This document shows positions 38,621-53,504 of a stretch of DNA of 64,000 bases, in pieces (positions within the stretch are counted from its first letter, which is position 1; each line of letters begins with the position of its first letter). The notes under the pieces were generated by a model. It saw nothing but the letters and a program-made list of their open reading frames with translations. It was not told the origin of the DNA and did no database searches. The DNA comes from Owenia fusiformis (lineage: Eukaryota; Annelida; Polychaeta; Sabellida; Oweniidae), in the NCBI GenBank assembly GCA_903813345.2, contig CAIIXF020000380.1:1-64000 (forward strand), written 5' to 3'. Position numbers and translations under genes: made by a program.

Positions 38621-41600
38621 TGGAATTATTACACCAAAAGTAGTGCGAAATGGCCTTTTCACGTGTTGGCATAAAGTTTTGATGACATTTAAAGACATAG
38701 TTCCTCTTTCACGTATATTATCTCATGGAAATGGGCATACCAGCGCAAAGATCTTTGTTCCGTGGTAAAGAAAAGCTATCAAACATTGTCTGAAGAGCAG
38801 ATTTATCTCCGTAATTCTACTTTTAACATGGCGACCTTGACCTTGAAGAAATATAGCCATTTGGGCGATAATAGGTGATTCAAAAGTGAAAATGAGTGCT
38901 TTTTTCGTAGTTTTACTTTGGCCAAGCCTAGAAAAAAATCGAAGTGGTAAACCTACCCCCAAATTTTGATATTTTTGTTGTCTAGAAGTGTCCTAGATGA
39001 TATCAAAGTTTAAGAAAATTTGTATGTCTAGAAATATTTTATAAATTAGTGCCAATATGGTGGGTTTGGGTGCTTTTTTGCTCTCATTTTTTAGCCCATT
39101 TCTACGGTTGCCATGGCAACTATTAGGCTTTGGTAACCATGCCAACTTGATTTTTGAAGGACATCCACCTGATAGTAGTTGGGCCAAGTTTGATGGAAAA
39201 TGGGCCTGGTTTGATATGCTGGCAGTGAGGTTGATTGTGGCATGTAGTAAAACGGCAAAACAATGGTGGAGTCATACCATTATTTTGCCGCATTTTGATG
39301 CTTAATTTTCAATTCATAATCGTTTGGTACCATCGTGACGTCACAATATAGCGTCTGACTTCATGATATGGGTACCAAATTGAAGCGGACGTGACAAGCT
39401 TTAAGATGGTACCAAACATGTGACCATTCATTTGATTAAAATGCTAACTTGAATAAGCCCAAAAGGTGTGTCACTCCCCTACCCCATCCATTTTTCAGGC
39501 CAGTGAAAACACCAAAATCTCAAATAATCCAGGCATCTTCAGGGGTCGTTTTTTGGCCCCGTTATATTCAAAATATCATGTTTCTGGATACCATTTTTAT
39601 CAGAAATGTCTCAATTACCTAAAAACAGTAACACTAGTGCTGAATAAGAAAACATGTCTCCATTATGGAATTATTACACCAAAAGTAGTGCGAAATGGCC
39701 TTTTCACGTGTTGGCATAAAGTTTTGATGACATTTAAAGACATAGTTCCTCTTTCACGTATATTATCTCATGGAAATGGGCATACCAGCGCAAAGATCTT
39801 TGTTCCGTGGTAAAGAAAAGCTATCAAACATTGTCTGAAGAGCAGATTTATCTCCGTAATTCTACTTTTAACATGGCGACCTTGACCTTGAAGAAATATA
39901 GCCATTTGGGCGATAATAGGTGATTCAAAAGTGAAAATGAGTGCTTTTTTCGTAGTTTTACTTTGGCCAAGCCTAGAAAAAAATCGAAGTGGTAAACCTA
40001 CCCCCAAATTTTGATATTTTTGTTGTCTAGAAGTGTCCTAGATGATATCAAAGTTTAAGAAAATTTGTATGTCTAGAAATATTTTATAAATTAGTGCCAA
40101 TATGGTGGGTTTGGGTGCTTTTTTGCTCTCATTTTTTAGCCCATTTCTACGGTTGCCATGGCAACTATTAGGCTTTGGTAACCATGCCAACTTGATTTTT
40201 GAAGGACATCCACCTGATAGTAGTTGGGCCAAGTTTGATGGAAAATGGGCCTGGTTTGATATGCTGGCAGTGAGGTTGATTGTGGCATGTAGTAAAACGG
40301 CAAAACAATGGTGGAGTCATACCATTATTTTGCCGCATTTTGATGCTTAATTTTCAATTCATAATCGTTTGGTACCATCGTGACGTCACAATATAGCGTC
40401 TGACTTCATGATATGGGTACCAAATTGAAGCGGACGTGACAAGCTTTAAGATGGTACCAAACATGTGACCATTCATTTGATTAAAATGCTAACTTGAATA
40501 AGCCCAAAAGGTGTGTCACTCCCCTACCCCATCCATTTTTCAGGCCAGTGAAAACACCAAAATCTCAAATAATCCAGGCATCTTCAGGGGTCGTTTTTTG
40601 GCCCCGTTATATTCAAAATATCATGTTTCTGGATACCATTTTTATCAGAAATGTCTCAATTACCTAAAAACAGTAACACTAGTGCTGAATAAGAAAACAT
40701 GTCTCCATTATGGAATTATTACACCAAAAGTAGTGCGAAATGGCCTTTTCACGTGTTGGCATAAAGTTTTGATGACATTTAAAGACATAGTTCCTCTTTC
40801 ACGTATATTATCTCATGGAAATGGGCATACCAGCGCAAAGATCTTTGTTCCGTGGTAAAGAAAAGCTATCAAACATTGTCTGAAGAGCAGATTTATCTCC
40901 GTAATTCTACTTTTAACATGGCGACCTTGACCTTGAAGAAATATAGCCATTTGGGCGATAATAGGTGATTCAAAAGTGAAAATGAGTGCTTTTTTCGTAG
41001 TTTTACTTTGGCCAAGCCTAGAAAAAAATCGAAGTGGTAAACCTACCCCCAAATTTTGATATTTTTGTTGTCTAGAAGTGTCCTAGATGATATCAAAGTT
41101 TAAGAAAATTTGTATGTCTAGAAATATTTTATAAATTAGTGCCAATATGGTGGGTTTGGGTGCTTTTTTGCTCTCATTTTTTAGCCCATTTCTACGGTTG
41201 CCATGGCAACTATTAGGCTTTGGTAACCATGCCAACTTGATTTTTGAAGGACATCCACCTGATAGTAGTTGGGCCAAGTTTGATGGAAAATGGGCCTGGT
41301 TTGATATGCTGGCAGTGAGGTTGATTGTGGCATGTAGTAAAACGGCAAAACAATGGTGGAGTCATACCATTATTTTGCCGCATTTTGATGCTTAATTTTC
41401 AATTCATAATCGTTTGGTACCATCGTGACGTCACAATATAGCGTCTGACTTCATGATATGGGTACCAAATTGAAGCGGACGTGACAAGCTTTAAGATGGT
41501 ACCAAACATGTGACCATTCATTTGATTAAAATGCTAACTTGAATAAGCCCAAAAGGTGTGTCACTCCCCTACCCCATCCATTTTTCAGGCCAGTGAAAAC

Positions 41601-41755
41601 ACCAAAATCTCAAATAATCCAGGCATCTTCAGGGGTCGTTTTTTGGCCCCGTTATATTCAAAATATCATGTTTCTGGATACCATTTTTATCAGAAATGTC
41701 TCAATTACCTAAAAACAGTAACACTAGTGCTGAATAAGAAAACATGTCTCCATTA
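38621..41755 (+). repeat. Units 38-40, full-length monomers
   Basis: Three 1045-bp copies between the first and second short units. No variants seen. Confidence 0.94.
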
Positions 41756-42138
41756 TTTTGCCGCATTTTGATGCTTAATTTTCAATTCATAATCGTTTGG
41801 TACCATCGTGACGTCACAATATAGCGTCTGACTTCATGATATGGGTACCAAATTGAAGCGGACGTGACAAGCTTTAAGATGGTACCAAACATGTGACCAT
41901 TCATTTGATTAAAATGCTAACTTGAATAAGCCCAAAAGGTGTGTCACTCCCCTACCCCATCCATTTTTCAGGCCAGTGAAAACACCAAAATCTCAAATAA
42001 TCCAGGCATCTTCAGGGGTCGTTTTTTGGCCCCGTTATATTCAAAATATCATGTTTCTGGATACCATTTTTATCAGAAATGTCTCAATTACCTAAAAACA
42101 GTAACACTAGTGCTGAATAAGAAAACATGTCTCCATTA
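41756..42138 (+). repeat. Short unit 41, 383 bp (same 662-bp deletion)
   Basis: Junction identical to that of unit 37, including the single retained 'ccattat'. Confidence 0.95.
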
Positions 42139-45100
42139 TGGAATTATTACACCAAAAGTAGTGCGAAATGGCCTTTTCACGTGTTGGCATAAAGTTTTGA
42201 TGACATTTAAAGACATAGTTCCTCTTTCACGTATATTATCTCATGGAAATGGGCATACCAGCGCAAAGATCTTTGTTCCGTGGTAAAGAAAAGCTATCAA
42301 ACATTGTCTGAAGAGCAGATTTATCTCCGTAATTCTACTTTTAACATGGCGACCTTGACCTTGAAGAAATATAGCCATTTGGGCGATAATAGGTGATTCA
42401 AAAGTGAAAATGAGTGCTTTTTTCGTAGTTTTACTTTGGCCAAGCCTAGAAAAAAATCGAAGTGGTAAACCTACCCCCAAATTTTGATATTTTTGTTGTC
42501 TAGAAGTGTCCTAGATGATATCAAAGTTTAAGAAAATTTGTATGTCTAGAAATATTTTATAAATTAGTGCCAATATGGTGGGTTTGGGTGCTTTTTTGCT
42601 CTCATTTTTTAGCCCATTTCTACGGTTGCCATGGCAACTATTAGGCTTTGGTAACCATGCCAACTTGATTTTTGAAGGACATCCACCTGATAGTAGTTGG
42701 GCCAAGTTTGATGGAAAATGGGCCTGGTTTGATATGCTGGCAGTGAGGTTGATTGTGGCATGTAGTAAAACGGCAAAACAATGGTGGAGTCATACCATTA
42801 TTTTGCCGCATTTTGATGCTTAATTTTCAATTCATAATCGTTTGGTACCATCGTGACGTCACAATATAGCGTCTGACTTCATGATATGGGTACCAAATTG
42901 AAGCGGACGTGACAAGCTTTAAGATGGTACCAAACATGTGACCATTCATTTGATTAAAATGCTAACTTGAATAAGCCCAAAAGGTGTGTCACTCCCCTAC
43001 CCCATCCATTTTTCAGGCCAGTGAAAACACCAAAATCTCAAATAATCCAGGCATCTTCAGGGGTCGTTTTTTGGCCCCGTTATATTCAAAATATCATGTT
43101 TCTGGATACCATTTTTATCAGAAATGTCTCAATTACCTAAAAACAGTAACACTAGTGCTGAATAAGAAAACATGTCTCCATTATGGAATTATTACACCAA
43201 AAGTAGTGCGAAATGGCCTTTTCACGTGTTGGCATAAAGTTTTGATGACATTTAAAGACATAGTTCCTCTTTCACGTATATTATCTCATGGAAATGGGCA
43301 TACCAGCGCAAAGATCTTTGTTCCGTGGTAAAGAAAAGCTATCAAACATTGTCTGAAGAGCAGATTTATCTCCGTAAGTCTACTTTTAACATGGCGACCT
43401 TGACCTTGAAGAAATATAGCCATTTGGGCGATAATAGGTGATTCAAAAGTGAAAATGAGTGCTTTTTTCGTAGTTTTACTTTGGCCAAGCCTAGAAAAAA
43501 ATCGAAGTGGTAAACCTACCCCCAAATTTTGATATTTTTGTTGTCTAGAAGTGTCCTAGATGATATCAAAGTTTAAGAAAATTTGTATGTCTAGAAATAT
43601 TTTATAAATTAGTGCCAATATGGTGGGTTTGGGTGCTTTTTTGCTCTCATTTTTTAGCCCATTTCTACGGTTGCCATGGCAACTATTAGGCTTTGGTAAC
43701 CATGCCAACTTGATTTTTGAAGGACATCCACCTGATAGTAGTTGGGCCAAGTTTGATGGAAAATGGGCCTGGTTTGATATGCTGGCAGTGAGGTTGATTG
43801 TGGCATGTAGTAAAACGGCAAAACAATGGTGGAGTCATACCATTATTTTGCCGCATTTTGATGCTTAATTTTCAATTCATAATCGTTTGGTACCATCGTG
43901 ACGTCACAATATAGCGTCTGACTTCATGATATGGGTACCAAATTGAAGCGGACGTGACAAGCTTTAAGATGGTACCAAACATGTGACCATTCATTTGATT
44001 AAAATGCTAACTTGAATAAGCCCAAAAGGTGTGTCACTCCCCTACCCCATCCATTTTTCAGGCCAGTGAAAACACCAAAATCTCAAATAATCCAGGCATC
44101 TTCAGGGGTCGTTTTTTGGCCCCGTTATATTCAAAATATCATGTTTCTGGATACCATTTTTATCAGAAATGTCTCAATTACCTAAAAACAGTAACACTAG
44201 TGCTGAATAAGAAAACATGTCTCCATTATGGAATTATTACACCAAAAGTAGTGCGAAATGGCCTTTTCACGTGTTGGCATAAAGTTTTGATGACATTTAA
44301 AGACATAGTTCCTCTTTCACGTATATTATCTCATGGAAATGGGCATACCAGCGCAAAGATCTTTGTTCCGTGGTAAAGAAAAGCTATCAAACATTGTCTG
44401 AAGAGCAGATTTATCTCCGTAATTCTACTTTTAACATGGCGACCTTGACCTTGAAGAAATATAGCCATTTGGGCGATAATAGGTGATTCAAAAGTGAAAA
44501 TGAGTGCTTTTTTCGTAGTTTTACTTTGGCCAAGCCTAGAAAAAAATCGAAGTGGTAAACCTACCCCCAAATTTTGATATTTTTGTTGTCTAGAAGTGTC
44601 CTAGATGATATCAAAGTTTAAGAAAATTTGTATGTCTAGAAATATTTTATAAATTAGTGCCAATATGGTGGGTTTGGGTGCTTTTTTGCTCTCATTTTTT
44701 AGCCCATTTCTACGGTTGCCATGGCAACTATTAGGCTTTGGTAACCATGCCAACTTGATTTTTGAAGGACATCCACCTGATAGTAGTTGGGCCAAGTTTG
44801 ATGGAAAATGGGCCTGGTTTGATATGCTGGCAGTGAGGTTGATTGTGGCATGTAGTAAAACGGCAAAACAATGGTGGAGTCATACCATTATTTTGCCGCA
44901 TTTTGATGCTTAATTTTCAATTCATAATCGTTTGGTACCATCGTGACGTCACAATATAGCGTCTGACTTCATGATATGGGTACCAAATTGAAGCGGACGT
45001 GACAAGCTTTAAGATGGTACCAAACATGTGACCATTCATTTGATTAAAATGCTAACTTGAATAAGCCCAAAAGGTGTGTCACTCCCCTACCCCATCCATT

Positions 45101-48100
45101 TTTCAGGCCAGTGAAAACACCAAAATCTCAAATAATCCAGGCATCTTCAGGGGTCGTTTTTTGGCCCCGTTATATTCAAAATATCATGTTTCTGGATACC
45201 ATTTTTATCAGAAATGTCTCAATTACCTAAAAACAGTAACACTAGTGCTGAATAAGAAAACATGTCTCCATTATGGAATTATTACACCAAAAGTAGTGCG
45301 AAATGGCCTTTTCACGTGTTGGCATAAAGTTTTGATGACATTTAAAGACATAGTTCCTCTTTCACGTATATTATCTCATGGAAATGGGCATACCAGCGCA
45401 AAGATCTTTGTTCCGTGGTAAAGAAAAGCTATCAAACATTGTCTGAAGAGCAGATTTATCTCCGTAATTCTACTTTTAACATGGCGACCTTGACCTTGAA
45501 GAAATATAGCCATTTGGGCGATAATAGGTGATTCAAAAGTGAAAATGAGTGCTTTTTTCGTAGTTTTACTTTGGCCAAGCCTAGAAAAAAATCGAAGTGG
45601 TAAACCTACCCCCAAATTTTGATATTTTTGTTGTCTAGAAGTGTCCTAGATGATATCAAAGTTTAAGAAAATTTGTATGTCTAGAAATATTTTATAAATT
45701 AGTGCCAATATGGTGGGTTTGGGTGCTTTTTTGCTCTCATTTTTTAGCCCATTTCTACGGTTGCCATGGCAACTATTAGGCTTTGGTAACCATGCCAACT
45801 TGATTTTTGAAGGACATCCACCTGATAGTAGTTGGGCCAAGTTTGATGGAAAATGGGCCTGGTTTGATATGCTGGCAGTGAGGTTGATTGTGGCATGTAG
45901 TAAAACGGCAAAACAATGGTGGAGTCATACCATTATTTTGCCGCATTTTGATGCTTAATTTTCAATTCATAATCGTTTGGTACCATCGTGACGTCACAAT
46001 ATAGCGTCTGACTTCATGATATGGGTACCAAATTGAAGCGGACGTGACAAGCTTTAAGATGGTACCAAACATGTGACCATTCATTTGATTAAAATGCTAA
46101 CTTGAATAAGCCCAAAAGGTGTGTCACTCCCCTACCCCATCCATTTTTCAGGCCAGTGAAAACACCAAAATCTCAAATAATCCAGGCATCTTCAGGGGTC
46201 GTTTTTTGGCCCCGTTATATTCAAAATATCATGTTTCTGGATACCATTTTTATCAGAAATGTCTCAATTACCTAAAAACAGTAACACTAGTGCTGAATAA
46301 GAAAACATGTCTCCATTATGGAATTATTACACCAAAAGTAGTGCGAAATGGCCTTTTCACGTGTTGGCATAAAGTTTTGATGACATTTAAAGACATAGTT
46401 CCTCTTTCACGTATATTATCTCATGGAAATGGGCATACCAGCGCAAAGATCTTTGTTCCGTGGTAAAGAAAAGCTATCAAACATTGTCTGAAGAGCAGAT
46501 TTATCTCCGTAATTCTACTTTTAACATGGCGACCTTGACCTTGAAGAAATATAGCCATTTGGGCGATAATAGGTGATTCAAAAGTGAAAATGAGTGCTTT
46601 TTTCGTAGTTTTACTTTGGCCAAGCCTAGAAAAAAATCGAAGTGGTAAACCTACCCCCAAATTTTGATATTTTTGTTGTCTAGAAGTGTCCTAGATGATA
46701 TCAAAGTTTAAGAAAATTTGTATGTCTAGAAATATTTTATAAATTAGTGCCAATATGGTGGGTTTGGGTGCTTTTTTGCTCTCATTTTTTAGCCCATTTC
46801 TACGGTTGCCATGGCAACTATTAGGCTTTGGTAACCATGCCAACTTGATTTTTGAAGGACATCCACCTGATAGTAGTTGGGCCAAGTTTGATGGAAAATG
46901 GGCCTGGTTTGATATGCTGGCAGTGAGGTTGATTGTGGCATGTAGTAAAACGGCAAAACAATGGTGGAGTCATACCATTATTTTGCCGCATTTTGATGCT
47001 TAATTTTCAATTCATAATCGTTTGGTACCATCGTGACGTCACAATATAGCGTCTGACTTCATGATATGGGTACCAAATTGAAGCGGACGTGACAAGCTTT
47101 AAGATGGTACCAAACATGTGACCATTCATTTGATTAAAATGCTAACTTGAATAAGCCCAAAAGGTGTGTCACTCCCCTACCCCATCCATTTTTCAGGCCA
47201 GTGAAAACACCAAAATCTCAAATAATCCAGGCATCTTCAGGGGTCGTTTTTTGGCCCCGTTATATTCAAAATATCATGTTTCTGGATACCATTTTTATCA
47301 GAAATGTCTCAATTACCTAAAAACAGTAACACTAGTGCTGAATAAGAAAACATGTCTCCATTATGGAATTATTACACCAAAAGTAGTGCGAAATGGCCTT
47401 TTCACGTGTTGGCATAAAGTTTTGATGACATTTAAAGACATAGTTCCTCTTTCACGTATATTATCTCATGGAAATGGGCATACCAGCGCAAAGATCTTTG
47501 TTCCGTGGTAAAGAAAAGCTATCAAACATTGTCTGAAGAGCAGATTTATCTCCGTAATTCTACTTTTAACATGGCGACCTTGACCTTGAAGAAATATAGC
47601 CATTTGGGCGATAATAGGTGATTCAAAAGTGAAAATGAGTGCTTTTTTCGTAGTTTTACTTTGGCCAAGCCTAGAAAAAAATCGAAGTGGTAAACCTACC
47701 CCCAAATTTTGATATTTTTGTTGTCTAGAAGTGTCCTAGATGATATCAAAGTTTAAGAAAATTTGTATGTCTAGAAATATTTTATAAATTAGTGCCAATA
47801 TGGTGGGTTTGGGTGCTTTTTTGCTCTCATTTTTTAGCCCATTTCTACGGTTGCCATGGCAACTATTAGGCTTTGGTAACCATGCCAACTTGATTTTTGA
47901 AGGACATCCACCTGATAGTAGTTGGGCCAAGTTTGATGGAAAATGGGCCTGGTTTGATATGCTGGCAGTGAGGTTGATTGTGGCATGTAGTAAAACGGCA
48001 AAACAATGGTGGAGTCATACCATTATTTTGCCGCATTTTGATGCTTAATTTTCAATTCATAATCGTTTGGTACCATCGTGACGTCACAATATAGCGTCTG

Positions 48101-51100
48101 ACTTCATGATATGGGTACCAAATTGAAGCGGACGTGACAAGCTTTAAGATGGTACCAAACATGTGACCATTCATTTGATTAAAATGCTAACTTGAATAAG
48201 CCCAAAAGGTGTGTCACTCCCCTACCCCATCCATTTTTCAGGCCAGTGAAAACACCAAAATCTCAAATAATCCAGGCATCTTCAGGGGTCGTTTTTTGGC
48301 CCCGTTATATTCAAAATATCATGTTTCTGGATACCATTTTTATCAGAAATGTCTCAATTACCTAAAAACAGTAACACTAGTGCTGAATAAGAAAACATGT
48401 CTCCATTATGGAATTATTACACCAAAAGTAGTGCGAAATGGCCTTTTCACGTGTTGGCATAAAGTTTTGATGACATTTAAAGACATAGTTCCTCTTTCAC
48501 GTATATTATCTCATGGAAATGGGCATACCAGCGCAAAGATCTTTGTTCCGTGGTAAAGAAAAGCTATCAAACATTGTCTGAAGAGCAGATTTATCTCCGT
48601 AATTCTACTTTTAACATGGCGACCTTGACCTTGAAGAAATATAGCCATTTGGGCGATAATAGGTGATTCAAAAGTGAAAATGAGTGCTTTTTTCGTAGTT
48701 TTACTTTGGCCAAGCCTAGAAAAAAATCGAAGTGGTAAACCTACCCCCAAATTTTGATATTTTTGTTGTCTAGAAGTGTCCTAGATGATATCAAAGTTTA
48801 AGAAAATTTGTATGTCTAGAAATATTTTATAAATTAGTGCCAATATGGTGGGTTTGGGTGCTTTTTTGCTCTCATTTTTTAGCCCATTTCTACGGTTGCC
48901 ATGGCAACTATTAGGCTTTGGTAACCATGCCAACTTGATTTTTGAAGGACATCCACCTGATAGTAGTTGGGCCAAGTTTGATGGAAAATGGGCCTGGTTT
49001 GATATGCTGGCAGTGAGGTTGATTGTGGCATGTAGTAAAACGGCAAAACAATGGTGGAGTCATACCATTATTTTGCCGCATTTTGATGCTTAATTTTCAA
49101 TTCATAATCGTTTGGTACCATCGTGACGTCACAATATAGCGTCTGACTTCATGATATGGGTACCAAATTGAAGCGGACGTGACAAGCTTTAAGATGGTAC
49201 CAAACATGTGACCATTCATTTGATTAAAATGCTAACTTGAATAAGCCCAAAAGGTGTGTCACTCCCCTACCCCATCCATTTTTCAGGCCAGTGAAAACAC
49301 CAAAATCTCAAATAATCCAGGCATCTTCAGGGGTCGTTTTTTGGCCCCGTTATATTCAAAATATCATGTTTCTGGATACCATTTTTATCAGAAATGTCTC
49401 AATTACCTAAAAACAGTAACACTAGTGCTGAATAAGAAAACATGTCTCCATTATGGAATTATTACACCAAAAGTAGTGCGAAATGGCCTTTTCACGTGTT
49501 GGCATAAAGTTTTGATGACATTTAAAGACATAGTTCCTCTTTCACGTATATTATCTCATGGAAATGGGCATACCAGCGCAAAGATCTTTGTTCCGTGGTA
49601 AAGAAAAGCTATCAAACATTGTCTGAAGAGCAGATTTATCTCCGTAATTCTACTTTTAACATGGCGACCTTGACCTTGAAGAAATATAGCCATTTGGGCG
49701 ATAATAGGTGATTCAAAAGTGAAAATGAGTGCTTTTTTCGTAGTTTTACTTTGGCCAAGCCTAGAAAAAAATCGAAGTGGTAAACCTACCCCCAAATTTT
49801 GATATTTTTGTTGTCTAGAAGTGTCCTAGATGATATCAAAGTTTAAGAAAATTTGTATGTCTAGAAATATTTTATAAATTAGTGCCAATATGGTGGGTTT
49901 GGGTGCTTTTTTGCTCTCATTTTTTAGCCCATTTCTACGGTTGCCATGGCAACTATTAGGCTTTGGTAACCATGCCAACTTGATTTTTGAAGGACATCCA
50001 CCTGATAGTAGTTGGGCCAAGTTTGATGGAAAATGGGCCTGGTTTGATATGCTGGCAGTGAGGTTGATTGTGGCATGTAGTAAAACGGCAAAACAATGGT
50101 GGAGTCATACCATTATTTTGCCGCATTTTGATGCTTAATTTTCAATTCATAATCGTTTGGTACCATCGTGACGTCACAATATAGCGTCTGACTTCATGAT
50201 ATGGGTACCAAATTGAAGCGGACGTGACAAGCTTTAAGATGGTACCAAACATGTGACCATTCATTTGATTAAAATGCTAACTTGAATAAGCCCAAAAGGT
50301 GTGTCACTCCCCTACCCCATCCATTTTTCAGGCCAGTGAAAACACCAAAATCTCAAATAATCCAGGCATCTTCAGGGGTCGTTTTTTGGCCCCGTTATAT
50401 TCAAAATATCATGTTTCTGGATACCATTTTTATCAGAAATGTCTCAATTACCTAAAAACAGTAACACTAGTGCTGAATAAGAAAACATGTCTCCATTATG
50501 GAATTATTACACCAAAAGTAGTGCGAAATGGCCTTTTCACGTGTTGGCATAAAGTTTTGATGACATTTAAAGACATAGTTCCTCTTTCACGTATATTATC
50601 TCATGGAAATGGGCATACCAGCGCAAAGATCTTTGTTCCGTGGTAAAGAAAAGCTATCAAACATTGTCTGAAGAGCAGATTTATCTCCGTAATTCTACTT
50701 TTAACATGGCGACCTTGACCTTGAAGAAATATAGCCATTTGGGCGATAATAGGTGATTCAAAAGTGAAAATGAGTGCTTTTTTCGTAGTTTTACTTTGGC
50801 CAAGCCTAGAAAAAAATCGAAGTGGTAAACCTACCCCCAAATTTTGATATTTTTGTTGTCTAGAAGTGTCCTAGATGATATCAAAGTTTAAGAAAATTTG
50901 TATGTCTAGAAATATTTTATAAATTAGTGCCAATATGGTGGGTTTGGGTGCTTTTTTGCTCTCATTTTTTAGCCCATTTCTACGGTTGCCATGGCAACTA
51001 TTAGGCTTTGGTAACCATGCCAACTTGATTTTTGAAGGACATCCACCTGATAGTAGTTGGGCCAAGTTTGATGGAAAATGGGCCTGGTTTGATATGCTGG

Positions 51101-51543
51101 CAGTGAGGTTGATTGTGGCATGTAGTAAAACGGCAAAACAATGGTGGAGTCATACCATTATTTTGCCGCATTTTGATGCTTAATTTTCAATTCATAATCG
51201 TTTGGTACCATCGTGACGTCACAATATAGCGTCTGACTTCATGATATGGGTACCAAATTGAAGCGGACGTGACAAGCTTTAAGATGGTACCAAACATGTG
51301 ACCATTCATTTGATTAAAATGCTAACTTGAATAAGCCCAAAAGGTGTGTCACTCCCCTACCCCATCCATTTTTCAGGCCAGTGAAAACACCAAAATCTCA
51401 AATAATCCAGGCATCTTCAGGGGTCGTTTTTTGGCCCCGTTATATTCAAAATATCATGTTTCTGGATACCATTTTTATCAGAAATGTCTCAATTACCTAA
51501 AAACAGTAACACTAGTGCTGAATAAGAAAACATGTCTCCATTA
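42139..51543 (+). repeat. Units 42-50, full-length monomers
   Basis: Nine consecutive 1045-bp copies. Unit 43 carries the T to G change at 43378 (monomer position 195) that is shared with units 4 and 6, nearly 40 kb away. Confidence 0.94.
43378..43378 (+). other. Point variant T to G, unit 43 (monomer position 195)
   Basis: Identical to the changes at 3948 and 6038. It is either an old variant scattered by exchange across the array or a recurrent mutation. Confidence 0.9.
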
Positions 51544-52119
51544 TGGAATTATTACACCAAAAGTAGTGCGAAATGGCCTTTTCACGTGTTGGCATAAAGT
51601 TTTGATGACATTTAAAGACATAGTTCCTCTTTCACGTATATTATCTCATGGAAATGGGCATACCAGCGCAAAGATCTTTGTTCCGTGGTAAAGAAAAGCT
51701 ATCAAACATTGTCTGAAGAGCAGATTTATCTCCGTAATTCTACTTTTAACATGGCGACCTTGACCTTGAAGAAATATAGCCATTTGGGCGATAATAGGTG
51801 ATTCAAAAGTGAAAATGAGTGCTTTTTTCGTAGTTTTACTTTGGCCAAGCCTAGAAAAAAATCGAAGTGGTAAACCTACCCCCAAATTTTGATATTTTTG
51901 TTGTCTAGAAGTGTCCTAGATGATATCAAAGTTTAAGAAAATTTGTATGTCTAGAAATATTTTATAAATTAGTGCCAATATGGTGGGTTTGGGTGCTTTT
52001 TTGCTCTCATTTTTTAGCCCATTTCTACGGTTGCCATGGCAACTATTAGGCTTTGGTAACCATGCCAACTTGATTTTTGAAGGACATCCACCTGATAGTA
52101 GTTGGGCCAAGTTTGATGG
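51544..52119 (+). repeat. Unit 51, truncated on the right, 576 bp
   Basis: Keeps monomer positions 1-576 and ends in 'aagtttgatgg' at 52119, where a 512-bp deletion joins it to unit 52. It lacks the hairpin, the CRE dyad and the rest of the monomer. It is the only unit without a CRE other than the partial copy at the window end. Confidence 0.93.
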
Positions 52120-53121
52120 TGTTGGCATAAAGTTTTGATGACATTTAAAGACATAGTTCCTCTTTCACGTATATTATCTCATGGAAATGGGCATACCAGC
52201 GCAAAGATCTTTGTTCCGTGGTAAAGAAAAGCTATCAAACATTGTCTGAAGAGCAGATTTATCTCCGTAATTCTACTTTTAACATGGCGACCTTGACCTT
52301 GAAGAAATATAGCCATTTGGGCGATAATAGGTGATTCAAAAGTGAAAATGAGTGCTTTTTTCGTAGTTTTACTTTGGCCAAGCCTAGAAAAAAATCGAAG
52401 TGGTAAACCTACCCCCAAATTTTGATATTTTTGTTGTCTAGAAGTGTCCTAGATGATATCAAAGTTTAAGAAAATTTGTATGTCTAGAAATATTTTATAA
52501 ATTAGTGCCAATATGGTGGGTTTGGGTGCTTTTTTGCTCTCATTTTTTAGCCCATTTCTACGGTTGCCATGGCAACTATTAGGCTTTGGTAACCATGCCA
52601 ACTTGATTTTTGAAGGACATCCACCTGATAGTAGTTGGGCCAAGTTTGATGGAAAATGGGCCTGGTTTGATATGCTGGCAGTGAGGTTGATTGTGGCATG
52701 TAGTAAAACGGCAAAACAATGGTGGAGTCATACCATTATTTTGCCGCATTTTGATGCTTAATTTTCAATTCATAATCGTTTGGTACCATCGTGACGTCAC
52801 AATATAGCGTCTGACTTCATGATATGGGTACCAAATTGAAGCGGACGTGACAAGCTTTAAGATGGTACCAAACATGTGACCATTCATTTGATTAAAATGC
52901 TAACTTGAATAAGCCCAAAAGGTGTGTCACTCCCCTACCCCATCCATTTTTCAGGCCAGTGAAAACACCAAAATCTCAAATAATCCAGGCATCTTCAGGG
53001 GTCGTTTTTTGGCCCCGTTATATTCAAAATATCATGTTTCTGGATACCATTTTTATCAGAAATGTCTCAATTACCTAAAAACAGTAACACTAGTGCTGAA
53101 TAAGAAAACATGTCTCCATTA
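52120..53121 (+). repeat. Unit 52, truncated on the left, 1002 bp
   Basis: Starts at monomer position 44 ('tgttggcataaag'). The junction 'gatgg|tgttgg' has at most one base of microhomology and cuts the CACGTG E-box. The deletion is unlike the 662-bp one in breakpoints and microhomology, so it is a separate event. It sits directly beside a 383-bp unit. Confidence 0.93.
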
Positions 53122-53504
53122 TTTTGCCGCATTTTGATGCTTAATTTTCAATTCATAATCGTTTGGTACCATCGTGACGTCACAATATAGCGTCTGACTT
53201 CATGATATGGGTACCAAATTGAAGCGGACGTGACAAGCTTTAAGATGGTACCAAACATGTGACCATTCATTTGATTAAAATGCTAACTTGAATAAGCCCA
53301 AAAGGTGTGTCACTCCCCTACCCCATCCATTTTTCAGGCCAGTGAAAACACCAAAATCTCAAATAATCCAGGCATCTTCAGGGGTCGTTTTTTGGCCCCG
53401 TTATATTCAAAATATCATGTTTCTGGATACCATTTTTATCAGAAATGTCTCAATTACCTAAAAACAGTAACACTAGTGCTGAATAAGAAAACATGTCTCC
53501 ATTA
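53122..53504 (+). repeat. Short unit 53, 383 bp (same 662-bp deletion)
   Basis: Same junction as unit 37. It directly follows the 512-bp-deletion pair, so two different rearrangements lie within about 1 kb. Confidence 0.95.
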
